Positions 1 to 9,041 of a stretch of 64,000 bases of DNA are shown here, piece after piece. The notes beneath the pieces were generated by a model. It was not told the DNA's origin and did no database searches. It was given only the letters and a program-made list of their open reading frames with translations. A program made the translations under genes and the position numbers. Origin of the DNA: an uncultured Pelagibacteraceae bacterium. Lineage in GTDB: Bacteria; Pseudomonadota; Alphaproteobacteria; Pelagibacterales; Pelagibacteraceae. The DNA lies in the NCBI GenBank assembly GCA_902601895.1, contig CACKOU010000001.1:1-64000 (forward strand), read 5' to 3'. How positions within the stretch are numbered: position 1 is the first letter of the stretch; every line of letters starts with the position of its first letter.

Positions 1-8
1 AATGTTCA

Positions 9-2348
9 TTAGTAAAATTTAAGTATATTATTTTTTATTGAATTATCAAATACCTTATCAATATTTGTGGATTTATTCTCACTTACATCTTTTTTAAATG
101 ATTCTATTATTGTTTCCTCTGTCCCATATGATGCTCTCTTACCTGTTTTAGCGTCTACAACCATCATTTTTATATTATTTGGTATTTTAAATGGTCTAGC
201 ATCAGAATATTTAACTGTTTTTTTTATAAATTCTTTGAAAATAGGTAATGCAGTTTTTGAGCCTGTTTCAAATTTACCTAAACTTTTTGGATTATCATAT
301 CCAACATATACCCCAACTACTAAATTTGAAGTATATCCAATAAACCATGTATCTGTATTTTTATTTGTAGTGCCGGTTTTACCAGCTAAATCGATTTTAA
401 GATCCTTTAATTTTTTTCCTGTTCCTCTTTGTGTTACTCCATTTAGAATTGAAGTCATTTGATATGCAGTTTCTGATGAAAAAATTTTACTGTAGTTATT
501 TCTAATTATAGGTTTGCTGCTTCCTGAATAAGATATGGTATCACAATTTTCACAATATCTTTTTTCATCTTTAAAAATTGTTTTACCTTCACTATCTTGA
601 ATTCTATCTACTAAAATCGGATTAACCAAATAACCTGAGTTAACAAATGAACAATAAGCAGAAGTAATTTTAAGCAAAGTTGTCTCTGCAGAACCCAAAG
701 ATATGGACATTAGCTCTTTAGGATCATCATAAATATTAAGTTTTTTTGAAAATTCTATTATTTTTCCAATACCTAATTCTTGAGCTATTCTTACTGTCAT
801 TAAATTTCTGGATTTTTCTACTCCAGTTCTAAGAGTGGAAGGCCCATAAAATTTTTTTCCATAGTTCTCTGGTTTCCATAATTTTAAATCATTTCCTTGT
901 TCCAAAACAATTGGAGCATCTAATATCAAAGTTGTAGGGGAAAAATTATTTTCGAGTGCTAGTGCATAAATGAATGGTTTAAACGCAGAGCCTGGTTGTC
1001 TTGATGCTTGAGTTGCTCTATTAAATTCACTTTTTTTAAAACTAAAACCTCCTGAAAGTGCTAAAACTCTTCCCGTATAAGGATCCATAACTACAACCGC
1101 ACCATTGACTTTAGGTAGTTGTTTAAGTTCATAAATACTGTTTACTTTTTTTTTAACATATACTAAATCGCCAACTTTTAAAAATTCATCAAAATTTTTC
1201 CTTGTCCAGCTAACATTATTAAAATTAATAATACCTTTTTCCCCTGATAGCGTTTCTATATCAACACTAAATTTTTTTATTTTTTTAATTTTTGCTATAT
1301 TCCAACTTATTGATTTTTCTAGTTCAAAATTTTTTAATTTTTTTTCCCATTCAGGATCGCTTTTTATATTTAATAAAGGGCCTCTCCAACCTTTGCGCTT
1401 ATCAAATTTTTCGAGACCATTTCTTAAAGCTTCAGTTGCAATTTTTTGGATTTTAAGATCTATTGGAGTTTTTATTATTAATCCTTTATTATATACCTTA
1501 TCGAACCCATATTTATCTATAACTTGTTTTCTTACATCCTGCACATAATATTTTGCATCTTCAATAAATATTTTTTTTCTTTTTTTTAAATTAATTTTTT
1601 GTTTAACTATTTGTTTATATTCATTTTCATCAATATATTTATTTTCTAGTAAATTTTTAATAACTAAATTTCGTCTAAGTTCTGCTAATTTTAAATTTTT
1701 ATAAGGATTATATTTACTTGGAGCTTTAGGTAATGCTGCTAACAAGGAGGCTTCAGAGTAATTTAATTCGTTAATAGATTTATCGAAATATCTTAAACTA
1801 GCTGAAGCAATTCCATAACTGCCCTCTCCTAAATATATTTGATTTAAATATAGCTCTAAAATTCTTTCTTTAGAAAGTGCTCTTTCAATTCTAAAAGCTA
1901 AAATAGCTTCTTTTATTTTTCGATCTAAGCTTACTTCATTATTTAACAAAAAGTTTTTTGCAACTTGCTGAGTTATAGTTGATGCCCCCTCTAATCTTTT
2001 ATTATTCAAAATATTATATATATTGTTTTTAAAAGCTCTAATTACTCCTTTTGCATCAACTCCAGGATGCTTAAAAAAATTTTTATCCTCAGCGGATAAA
2101 AATGCATTAATTAATAATTTTGGTACTGCTTCATATGGAACAAATATTCTTTTTTCAGTTGAAAAATCACTTATCAATAATCCATCACCTGAATAAACTT
2201 TGCTAGATACTGGAGGTTTGTAATTTTTTAAATATTTAAAGTCTGGAAGATTGTTGGAGTATGTCCACAAAATCGAAATAATTAAAGATATTATTAAAAA
2301 ACAAAATATTAATGAATAAATAAAAATTCTTTTAAAAAATAAGCTCAT
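9..2348 (-). CDS. mrcA: Penicillin-binding protein 1A (transglycosylase/transpeptidase)
   Basis: N-terminal TM segment; glycosyltransferase motifs (EDKNFFKHPGVD, GASTITQQVAKN) and transpeptidase motifs (RQPGSAFKPF, KTGTT). Confidence 0.95.
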   Translation of the reverse strand: MSLFFKRIFIYSLIFCFLIISLIISILWTYSNNLPDFKYLKNYKPPVSSKVYSGDGLLISDFSTEKRIFVPYEAVPKLLINAFLSAEDKNFFKHPGVDAKGVIRAFKNNIYNILNNKRLEGASTITQQVAKNFLLNNEVSLDRKIKEAILAFRIERALSKERILELYLNQIYLGEGSYGIASASLRYFDKSINELNYSEASLLAALPKAPSKYNPYKNLKLAELRRNLVIKNLLENKYIDENEYKQIVKQKINLKKRKKIFIEDAKYYVQDVRKQVIDKYGFDKVYNKGLIIKTPIDLKIQKIATEALRNGLEKFDKRKGWRGPLLNIKSDPEWEKKLKNFELEKSISWNIAKIKKIKKFSVDIETLSGEKGIINFNNVSWTRKNFDEFLKVGDLVYVKKKVNSIYELKQLPKVNGAVVVMDPYTGRVLALSGGFSFKKSEFNRATQASRQPGSAFKPFIYALALENNFSPTTLILDAPIVLEQGNDLKLWKPENYGKKFYGPSTLRTGVEKSRNLMTVRIAQELGIGKIIEFSKKLNIYDDPKELMSISLGSAETTLLKITSAYCSFVNSGYLVNPILVDRIQDSEGKTIFKDEKRYCENCDTISYSGSSKPIIRNNYSKIFSSETAYQMTSILNGVTQRGTGKKLKDLKIDLAGKTGTTNKNTDTWFIGYTSNLVVGVYVGYDNPKSLGKFETGSKTALPIFKEFIKKTVKYSDARPFKIPNNIKMMVVDAKTGKRASYGTEETIIESFKKDVSENKSTNIDKVFDNSIKNNILKFY

Positions 2349-2430
2349 TTTAGTTTATTTATCTAATGAATTTGTTATTGTTGTGGCACCGAATTATTAA
2401 ATAAAATAAAATGAAAAGAAATCTAAATTT

Positions 2431-4194
2431 ATGGCAAAAAATTTATATATTGATGCTTCCCATCCGAACGAAACAAGAGTCGTACTTAAAGATGATAAAT
2501 ATATTGATGATTACGAATATGAAAATGTTAACAGTATATTAATAAAAAATAATATTTATCTAGGAAAAGTAAGCCGAATAGAACCATCTTTGCAGGCTGC
2601 CTTTGTTGATTTTGGAAGAGAAAGGCACGGTTTTCTATCTTTCAACGATATACAATCAGACTATTATCAAATTCCACAAAGTGATCTAGAGAAAATTAAA
2701 AAAGAAGAGGAAAAAGTCAGGGAAGAACTATCCAAAGAAAGTGAAAAAATAGAAGAAAAAATTTTAGAAGATCAAGAAAATCTAAATATTAACGATCCTG
2801 TAGACAAAATTGACGAGATCAATTCTGACAAAATTAAAAATAAAAGATTTCCAACTAGAAGGTATAAGATTCAGGAGGTCATCAAACCAAATCAGGTTAT
2901 ACTAGTTCAAGTTTTAAAAGATGAAAGAGGTTTAAAAGGAGCCGCATTAAGTACTTTTATATCAATTGCAGGGAAATATATTGTTTTAATGCCAAATACT
3001 CCAAAAGGTGGAGGTATATCAAGAAAAATATTTAATCCTGGAGATAGAAAAAAAATTAGAAACATTTTGAACGAAATAATAATACCTAAAGAAATGGGAA
3101 TAATTGTTAGAACAGCTGGATCAAATAAAACTAAAAATGAAATTGATACTGACTTAAAAAATCTTATCTCAATTTGGGAAAATATAAAACAAAAAGCAAT
3201 TAATTCCATCGCTCCATCAATAATTCATCAAGAAAGCGATATTATAAAAAGAAGTATTAGAGACATGTTTAATGAAAATACGCAGAATATATTTGTAGAA
3301 GGAAATGAAGGTTATCAAAAAACAAAAAACTATATGAAACTAATGATGCCTAAACATGTTAAAAAAGTGAAAAAATATAGAGATAAGATTCCTCTTTTTT
3401 TTAAAGAAAATATAGAAAAAAAATTATTTGAGATTTTTGATACTGAGGTAAAATTGAATTCTGGTGGCTATATAGTTATCAATCAAACTGAAGCACTTGT
3501 TTCAATCGATATAAATTCAGGAAAATCTATAAGACAAAAAAATGTTGAAAATACAGCTTTAGACACAAATCTAGAAGCAGCAGAAGAAATCTCAAGACAA
3601 ATTAAAATTAGAGATCTGTCTGGTTTAATTATCATAGATTTTATAGATATGTTAAATTACGGTAATAGAAAACAGGTAGAAAGAAGACTTAAAGAAAAAT
3701 GCAGAAATGACAGGGCTAGAATTCAAATTGGTAGAATAAGCAATTTTGGCTTGCTTGAAATGTCTAGACAAAGATTAAGAGAGAGCAATGTAAAGTGGTC
3801 TATTAGATTAACAAGCGATTCTATGGCTTTAAAAATTCTTAAAACTTTAGAAATTAAATCTATTGAAAATAATGCTAAGATTGTCGATCTAACATCTAGT
3901 GTAAAAATATGTAATTATATTTATGAAAATTTTTCTGAGAGTATTGAGTATTTTCAAAAAAAAAATAAAATTAAAATTAATATTAGCTCAAACTTAGAAT
4001 ATAATAATCAAGAGTATTTGCTAGAATTTAAATCCAAAACAAAAAAAATTTTAAACAAGATTGAAAATGTTGAAAAATTAATAAAAAAAACTGAAGATAA
4101 ACATATTGCTAGTAAAATAAAAACTCAAAAAAAAAAAAAATTTAAGAAAGCTAAATTCATAAAAAGAAAAAGAGTTTCTCAAAAAACTATATAA
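2431..4194 (+). CDS. rne: Ribonuclease E/G
   Basis: S1-like N-terminus (NIYLGKVSRIEPSLQAAFVDFGRERHGFLS), catalytic region (ALVSIDINSGKS, GLIIIDFIDM), MSRQRLRES; Lys-rich C-terminal tail. Confidence 0.93.
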   Translation: MAKNLYIDASHPNETRVVLKDDKYIDDYEYENVNSILIKNNIYLGKVSRIEPSLQAAFVDFGRERHGFLSFNDIQSDYYQIPQSDLEKIKKEEEKVREELSKESEKIEEKILEDQENLNINDPVDKIDEINSDKIKNKRFPTRRYKIQEVIKPNQVILVQVLKDERGLKGAALSTFISIAGKYIVLMPNTPKGGGISRKIFNPGDRKKIRNILNEIIIPKEMGIIVRTAGSNKTKNEIDTDLKNLISIWENIKQKAINSIAPSIIHQESDIIKRSIRDMFNENTQNIFVEGNEGYQKTKNYMKLMMPKHVKKVKKYRDKIPLFFKENIEKKLFEIFDTEVKLNSGGYIVINQTEALVSIDINSGKSIRQKNVENTALDTNLEAAEEISRQIKIRDLSGLIIIDFIDMLNYGNRKQVERRLKEKCRNDRARIQIGRISNFGLLEMSRQRLRESNVKWSIRLTSDSMALKILKTLEIKSIENNAKIVDLTSSVKICNYIYENFSESIEYFQKKNKIKINISSNLEYNNQEYLLEFKSKTKKILNKIENVEKLIKKTEDKHIASKIKTQKKKKFKKAKFIKRKRVSQKTI

Positions 4195-4960
4195 GTCCAT
4201 CAGATGGAGATGAAGGTTCGCCAAGAATATTAGGTACTATTCGACCAGATAAAAATGATTTTCTTCCTGATATAACTGCGTGTTTCATTGCTTCTGCCAT
4301 AGTTATAGGATTTTTAGCTTTTGCAATTGCAGTGTTTACTAAAACTCCATCACATCCGAGTTCCATTGCTAAAGTTGCGTCAGAAGATTTCCCAATTCCA
4401 GCGTCAATTATCAACGGAAGTTTAGTTTGATTTCTTATTATTTTAATATTAACTTTATTTAATATTCCAAGACCTGATCCAATAGGAGCTGCTAAGGGCA
4501 TTATGGCTGCTGCTCCTGCATTTTCTAACCTCTTTGCCATCAATGGATCATCATTACAATAAACCATCACTTTAAATCCTTCTTTTGTTAATAATTCTGT
4601 TGATCTTAATGTTTCAATCATTTCTGGAAAAAGGTTTTTTTTATCTCCTAATACTTCTAATTTTACTAATTTCCACCCACCTATTTCTCTTGCTAATCTT
4701 AATGTCCTTATTGCATCTTCAGCTTTAAAGCATCCAGCAGTATTTGGTAAGTAAGTTATTTTTTTTGGATCTATATAATCCATAAGTCTTGCTTTATTTT
4801 TATCAGATATGTTCACTCTTCTTACTGCAACTGTAACTATATTTGCTCCAGAGGCTTTTATGGCACTAGCACATTCTCTAAAGTTTTTGTATTTACCAGT
4901 TCCAACAATTAGACGTGATTTAAAGTTTTTATTTGCAATCTTAAATTTTTTATCAATCAT
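4187..4960 (-). CDS. thiG: Thiazole synthase
   Basis: ThiG signature (SRLIVGTGKYKNF, VTVAVRRVN, LPNTAGC, MPLAAPIGSGLGI, DAGIGKSSDA). Confidence 0.96.
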   Translation of the reverse strand: MIDKKFKIANKNFKSRLIVGTGKYKNFRECASAIKASGANIVTVAVRRVNISDKNKARLMDYIDPKKITYLPNTAGCFKAEDAIRTLRLAREIGGWKLVKLEVLGDKKNLFPEMIETLRSTELLTKEGFKVMVYCNDDPLMAKRLENAGAAAIMPLAAPIGSGLGILNKVNIKIIRNQTKLPLIIDAGIGKSSDATLAMELGCDGVLVNTAIAKAKNPITMAEAMKHAVISGRKSFLSGRIVPNILGEPSSPSDGLI

Positions 4961-5178
4961 TAACCTCCACCAATAAAATGAACTATTTCTATTTTATCAC
5001 CTTTCTGTAAATAAATTTTTGAAATTCTTTTTTTATCTATAATTTTTTTATTTAATTCTATAGCTATTTTATTAAGTGGTATTTTTAGTTTAGTGATCAA
5101 ACTCTTAAGTGAAAATTTAGAAATAACTTGTATTTGTTTACCATTTACCATTATTTTTATTTTATTTTTAACTTTCAT
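4960..5178 (-). CDS. thiS: Sulfur carrier protein ThiS
   Basis: Small ubiquitin-fold protein ending in VHFIGGG, adjacent to thiG. The start may be the internal Met before VNGKQ. Confidence 0.9.
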   Translation of the reverse strand: MKVKNKIKIMVNGKQIQVISKFSLKSLITKLKIPLNKIAIELNKKIIDKKRISKIYLQKGDKIEIVHFIGGG

Positions 5179-5194
5179 ATATTATAAAGATTTA

Positions 5195-5638
5195 GTGAGT
5201 AAAATTTTAATTATCAATGGTCCTAATCTTAATCTAATAGGTGAAAGAGAACAATCACAATATGGTAGCAAAGATTACAAATACTTAGAGGGAATTTGTA
5301 AGAAAAAATCAACAGAGTTAGATTTAAACTTAAAAATGAAACAATCAAATGTTGAGGGAGAAATTGTTGATATTATACAAAATGCTAGAAAAGAATTTGA
5401 TGGAATAATAATTAATGCAGGTGGATATAGTCACACATCAGTTGCTATAAGAGATGCATTGGATGTATTTAAAGGTAAAATAATCGAACTTCATATATCA
5501 AATATATATAAAAGAGAGGAATTTCGTCATAAATCTTTGATTAGTGGTGTCGTGACAGGAATAATTTGTGGATTAGGAACAAATGGATATATTTTAGCCA
5601 TAAATTCTATGCATGAGATGTTAAATGAAAATAAATAA
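5195..5638 (+). CDS. aroQ: 3-dehydroquinate dehydratase, type II
   Basis: ILIINGPNLNLIGEREQSQYG, IINAGGYSHTSVAIRDA, ELHISNIYKREEFRHKS. GTG at 5195 is the likely start; the ORF-track start at 5093 adds a non-homologous extension. Confidence 0.93.
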   Translation: MSKILIINGPNLNLIGEREQSQYGSKDYKYLEGICKKKSTELDLNLKMKQSNVEGEIVDIIQNARKEFDGIIINAGGYSHTSVAIRDALDVFKGKIIELHISNIYKREEFRHKSLISGVVTGIICGLGTNGYILAINSMHEMLNENK

Positions 5639-6047
5639 AAATATAATCAAAGAATTAACTGAATATTTAAATGAATTTAACCTTACTGAAATAGAATATA
5701 CTGAAAAAGATATAAAAGTTAAAGTATCGAAATCGATTAGATCAAATATAGCGACAGTTAAAGAATCCAAATCTGAAATAAAATCAGAGAATGTCAAATT
5801 AGAAAAAATAATCGGAACTGAGGTTCCATCTCCTATAATTGGAACAGCATACTTAGCTCCAGAACCAGGTGGAAAAAAGTTTGTTGAAGTTGGAAAAAAA
5901 ATTAATAAAGGAGACACGTTAATGATTGTTGAGGCAATGAAAACAATGAACCATGTTCCTTCTCCAGTAGCTGGAATTGTAAAAAAGATTTGTGTCGAAG
6001 ATGGTCAGCCAGTTGAATATGGACATACCATTGTGATAATTGAGTAG
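5625..6047 (+). CDS. accB: Acetyl-CoA carboxylase biotin carboxyl carrier protein
   Basis: Biotinyl domain with VEAMKTMNHVPSPVAG. Confidence 0.95.
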   Translation: MKINKNIIKELTEYLNEFNLTEIEYTEKDIKVKVSKSIRSNIATVKESKSEIKSENVKLEKIIGTEVPSPIIGTAYLAPEPGGKKFVEVGKKINKGDTLMIVEAMKTMNHVPSPVAGIVKKICVEDGQPVEYGHTIVIIE

Positions 6048-6049
6048 AA

Positions 6050-7387
6050 ATGTTCAAAAAAATTCTTGTTGCAAATAGAGGTGAAATAGCTGTTAGGGTT
6101 ATAAGAGCTTGCAAGGAATGGGGTATACAAACTGTTGCTATTCATTCTGACGTTGATAGAAATAGTATGCATGTTCGATTAGCTGATGAAAGTATATGCG
6201 TAGGCCCACATCAAGCAGTTAACAGCTATTTAAATATTCCGGCCATTATGTCAGCAATCGAATTGACAAATTCTGAAGCTGTTCATCCTGGATATGGTTT
6301 TTTGTCTGAAAACTATGAGTTTGCAAAAATTCTTGAACAGAACAAAATTAAATTTATTGGTCCATCATCTTCATTGATTAAAATGATGGGTGATAAAATT
6401 GAAGCAAAAAAAATTGCAAAAAAACACGGTCTTCCAATAATTGAGGGATCTGATGGTGGTGTATCTGACTTTAAAGAAGCAAAAAAAATATGCAAAGAAA
6501 TTGGTTATCCAGTTTTGATAAAAGCTGCTGGTGGTGGTGGTGGAAAAGGAATGAAAGTTGTATCAAAAGAAGATGAATTTGAAAATTTATTTTTAACAGC
6601 AAAAACTGAAGCAAAAAAATTTTTTGGTAATGACGAAGTATATATCGAGAAATTTTTTCAAAATCCAAGACATATTGAAGTTCAAGTATTATCTGGAAAA
6701 AATAGGACCGTTCATTTGCATGAGAGAGATTGCTCAATTCAGCGACGACATCAAAAATTAATTGAAGAAACACCAAGTCCTTTACTAAATGATCAAATAA
6801 GAAAAGACCTTTTTGATAAAACGGTAAAAATGGTGAGCCAAATTGGATATGAAGGCGCTGGAACAGTAGAATTTATTTTTGAAGATGGAAAGTTCTATTT
6901 TTTAGAAATGAATACGAGAATACAAGTAGAACATCCAGTAACTGAAGTTGTTACAGGGATAGATTTAATCAAAGAACAAATCTGGATTGCATTTGATGGC
7001 AATACTGCTTTAAAACAAGAAGACATTAAACCAAGGGGTCATGCAATTGAGTGCAGAATAAATGCAGAGGATGTAAGCAAAAATTTCCAGCCATCTCCAG
7101 GTAAAATTACTATGTGTCATCAGCCATCTGGTTTTAGAACGAGAGTAGATGGAGCTATATTTCAAGGTTATAATGTAACTCCGTATTACGATAGTATGAT
7201 TTGTAAAGTAATATGCCACGGGAGGAACAGAACAGAAGCAATACAAAGAATGCAAAGATCTCTTGATGAATTTGTTATTGAAGGCATTAAAACAACAATA
7301 GACTTACACAAAATACTTTTAAATCACGAAAAATTTTTAAATTCAGACTTTAATGTTAGTTGGCTTGATAAAGAAAAGTTACTTTAG
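6050..7387 (+). CDS. accC: Acetyl-CoA carboxylase, biotin carboxylase subunit
   Basis: KILVANRGEIAVRVIRACKE, AAGGGGGKGMKVV, EMNTRIQVEHPVTE. Confidence 0.97.
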   Translation: MFKKILVANRGEIAVRVIRACKEWGIQTVAIHSDVDRNSMHVRLADESICVGPHQAVNSYLNIPAIMSAIELTNSEAVHPGYGFLSENYEFAKILEQNKIKFIGPSSSLIKMMGDKIEAKKIAKKHGLPIIEGSDGGVSDFKEAKKICKEIGYPVLIKAAGGGGGKGMKVVSKEDEFENLFLTAKTEAKKFFGNDEVYIEKFFQNPRHIEVQVLSGKNRTVHLHERDCSIQRRHQKLIEETPSPLLNDQIRKDLFDKTVKMVSQIGYEGAGTVEFIFEDGKFYFLEMNTRIQVEHPVTEVVTGIDLIKEQIWIAFDGNTALKQEDIKPRGHAIECRINAEDVSKNFQPSPGKITMCHQPSGFRTRVDGAIFQGYNVTPYYDSMICKVICHGRNRTEAIQRMQRSLDEFVIEGIKTTIDLHKILLNHEKFLNSDFNVSWLDKEKLL

Positions 7388-7402
7388 GAGTAACATTTTT
7401 TT
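7378..7402 (+). terminator. Intrinsic terminator at the accC/DUF2155 convergent junction
   Basis: Stem GTTACT (7378-7383)/AGTAAC (7389-7394), loop TTAGG, then A and T7 (7396-7402). Confidence 0.8.
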
Positions 7403-7797
7403 AACCATATATCATATACAGGATGATCAAAAGGTCTAATCGATGGGCTTGATGCAAATGTCCAATCATTAAATACAAACACCTTATCATTGTTTTTATT
7501 GTTTAGATCAATTACTTGTATAAATGCGGTAACTTCTGGATCATCATCAAATTTTGAGTTTCTGCATTTTAATATAGTTATAGATAAATTTTGAAATATT
7601 ATCTCTTTACCTACATCAAAAATAATCCTGGTGCTCTTAGAGCTAACTTTATCTAAAACATATAGTTCAGCATATTTTTCATCTATATTATTAGTGTCAC
7701 TAAAAACTTGTAAATTGAAAGTTAAGTTAAATATAATTGAATAAATTAATAGGACTATATATCTACTTCCAAGAAGTATATTTTTTCTTTGAAACAT
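7384..7797 (-). CDS. DUF2155 domain-containing protein
   Basis: N-terminal hydrophobic segment; C-terminal FNDWTFASSPSIRPFDHPVYDIWLKKC typical of DUF2155. Confidence 0.85.
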   Translation of the reverse strand: MFQRKNILLGSRYIVLLIYSIIFNLTFNLQVFSDTNNIDEKYAELYVLDKVSSKSTRIIFDVGKEIIFQNLSITILKCRNSKFDDDPEVTAFIQVIDLNNKNNDKVFVFNDWTFASSPSIRPFDHPVYDIWLKKCYS

Positions 7798-8116
7798 CTG
7801 TACTTTTATTTGGATGATAAGATTTCTCTGTACCAGTATTATTTGGTTTATGATCCTTTTGCCATTGGTATTTTTTTAAGTTGTGACTATTTTCTATTTT
7901 ATTTGATGTATGATGCATCCAAGAATACCATTCACTTGGTATTTTTGAGGCTTCAACCTCACCATTATAAATTACCCATCTTTTTCCAGATTTGCTCTCA
8001 TAGTATTTATTTCCTGATTTATCTTTCCCAATTAATTTCCCAAAAAATAATGTATTTAATCTTGTTCCTATTGTTTGGCTATTCCACCACGTAAAAATTT
8101 CTTTTATCATTTTCAA
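7763..8116 (-). CDS. NADH:ubiquinone oxidoreductase NDUFA12-family accessory subunit
   Basis: IGTRLNTLFFGKLIGKDKSGNKYYESKSGKRWVIYNGEVEASKIPSEWYSWMHH. Confidence 0.9.
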   Translation of the reverse strand: MKMIKEIFTWWNSQTIGTRLNTLFFGKLIGKDKSGNKYYESKSGKRWVIYNGEVEASKIPSEWYSWMHHTSNKIENSHNLKKYQWQKDHKPNNTGTEKSYHPNKSTDVSKKKYTSWK

Positions 8117-8201
8117 TTTTTAATTGTAAAATTTAAATTAGACTAAAATAAAAAAATGTATATACATGAAAATAACAAGATTCAATTTACAAATAAAATA
8201 A

Positions 8202-9026
8202 ATGGCAAAATATTTAGTAGAGACATATTACACGTGCAGTTTTAAAGTTTCACATTATTTAGATGACATAAATGAGGAGAGCCTAAGTAATCTTGAAAAT
8301 AAAGATGATGGGAAATTTGAGATCATCGATGTTAAATTAGATAATAGAAAGACAAAAAACCTTAAAGAGAATGGGGGCTCAAAAGCTGAAATGATCTCTC
8401 AACCAATTATTAGTAAGGATAACAAAAACGCCCAAAAAAGCAAAAAAATAGATGATAATTTTAAGAAAAATATATCTGAGAAGATTGGCAAGAGATTTAG
8501 TATGCCTGATAGAAGAAAAGGCTATATACAAAAAGCTTCAATCGGTAATCATAAAGTTTATCTTCATACTGGCGAATATGAAGATGGTAAAATAGGAGAA
8601 ATTTTTATTGATACTAGTAAGGAAGGTGAGCTTGTAAAAGCTCTCATGAATAATTTTGCAATAGCAATATCTTTAGGTCTTCAGTATGGTGTTCCGCTGG
8701 ATGAGTTTGTTAATGCGTATTTAGACACAAAATTTGAGCCTTCAGGAAAAGTTTATGGAAATGACAGGATAATGTCTGCAAGTTCAATACTAGACTATAT
8801 TTTTAGAGAGCTCGCAATTTCATATTTAAATAGAGAGGATTTGGCACATACACCTTCAATAACTGGTAATTCAGATAAAATTGAAGGCCAAGAAAATAGC
8901 GAAGATCAAAATCAATTAATTAAATTAGTTAAAGATATAACAAGCAAAGGTTTTGTCAGAAACGATTATAAAAAGAAACTAGTAGATTTGTCAGACATAA
9001 GAATAAATCTAAAAGGAAAAAAGTAA
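8202..9026 (+). CDS. Stand-alone TSCPD domain protein resembling the C-terminus of B12-dependent ribonucleotide reductase (NrdJ)
   Basis: [48 protein letters not shown] matches the end of NrdJ-type reductases; no catalytic barrel present. Confidence 0.82.
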   Translation: MAKYLVETYYTCSFKVSHYLDDINEESLSNLENKDDGKFEIIDVKLDNRKTKNLKENGGSKAEMISQPIISKDNKNAQKSKKIDDNFKKNISEKIGKRFSMPDRRKGYIQKASIGNHKVYLHTGEYEDGKIGEIFIDTSKEGELVKALMNNFAIAISLGLQYGVPLDEFVNAYLDTKFEPSGKVYGNDRIMSASSILDYIFRELAISYLNREDLAHTPSITGNSDKIEGQENSEDQNQLIKLVKDITSKGFVRNDYKKKLVDLSDIRINLKGKK

Positions 9027-9041
9027 TTAATTTTTCCTTTT
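9011..9041. terminator. Bidirectional terminator-like hairpin at the TSCPD/aspS convergent junction
   Basis: AAAAGGAAAAA (9011-9021)/TTTTTCCTTTT (9031-9041), 11-bp stem, 9-nt loop; T-rich on the 3' side in both orientations. Confidence 0.65.

Noticed and set aside
67-462. 131-aa plus-strand ORF
   Set aside because: Antisense to the conserved transpeptidase end of mrcA; no recognisable family.
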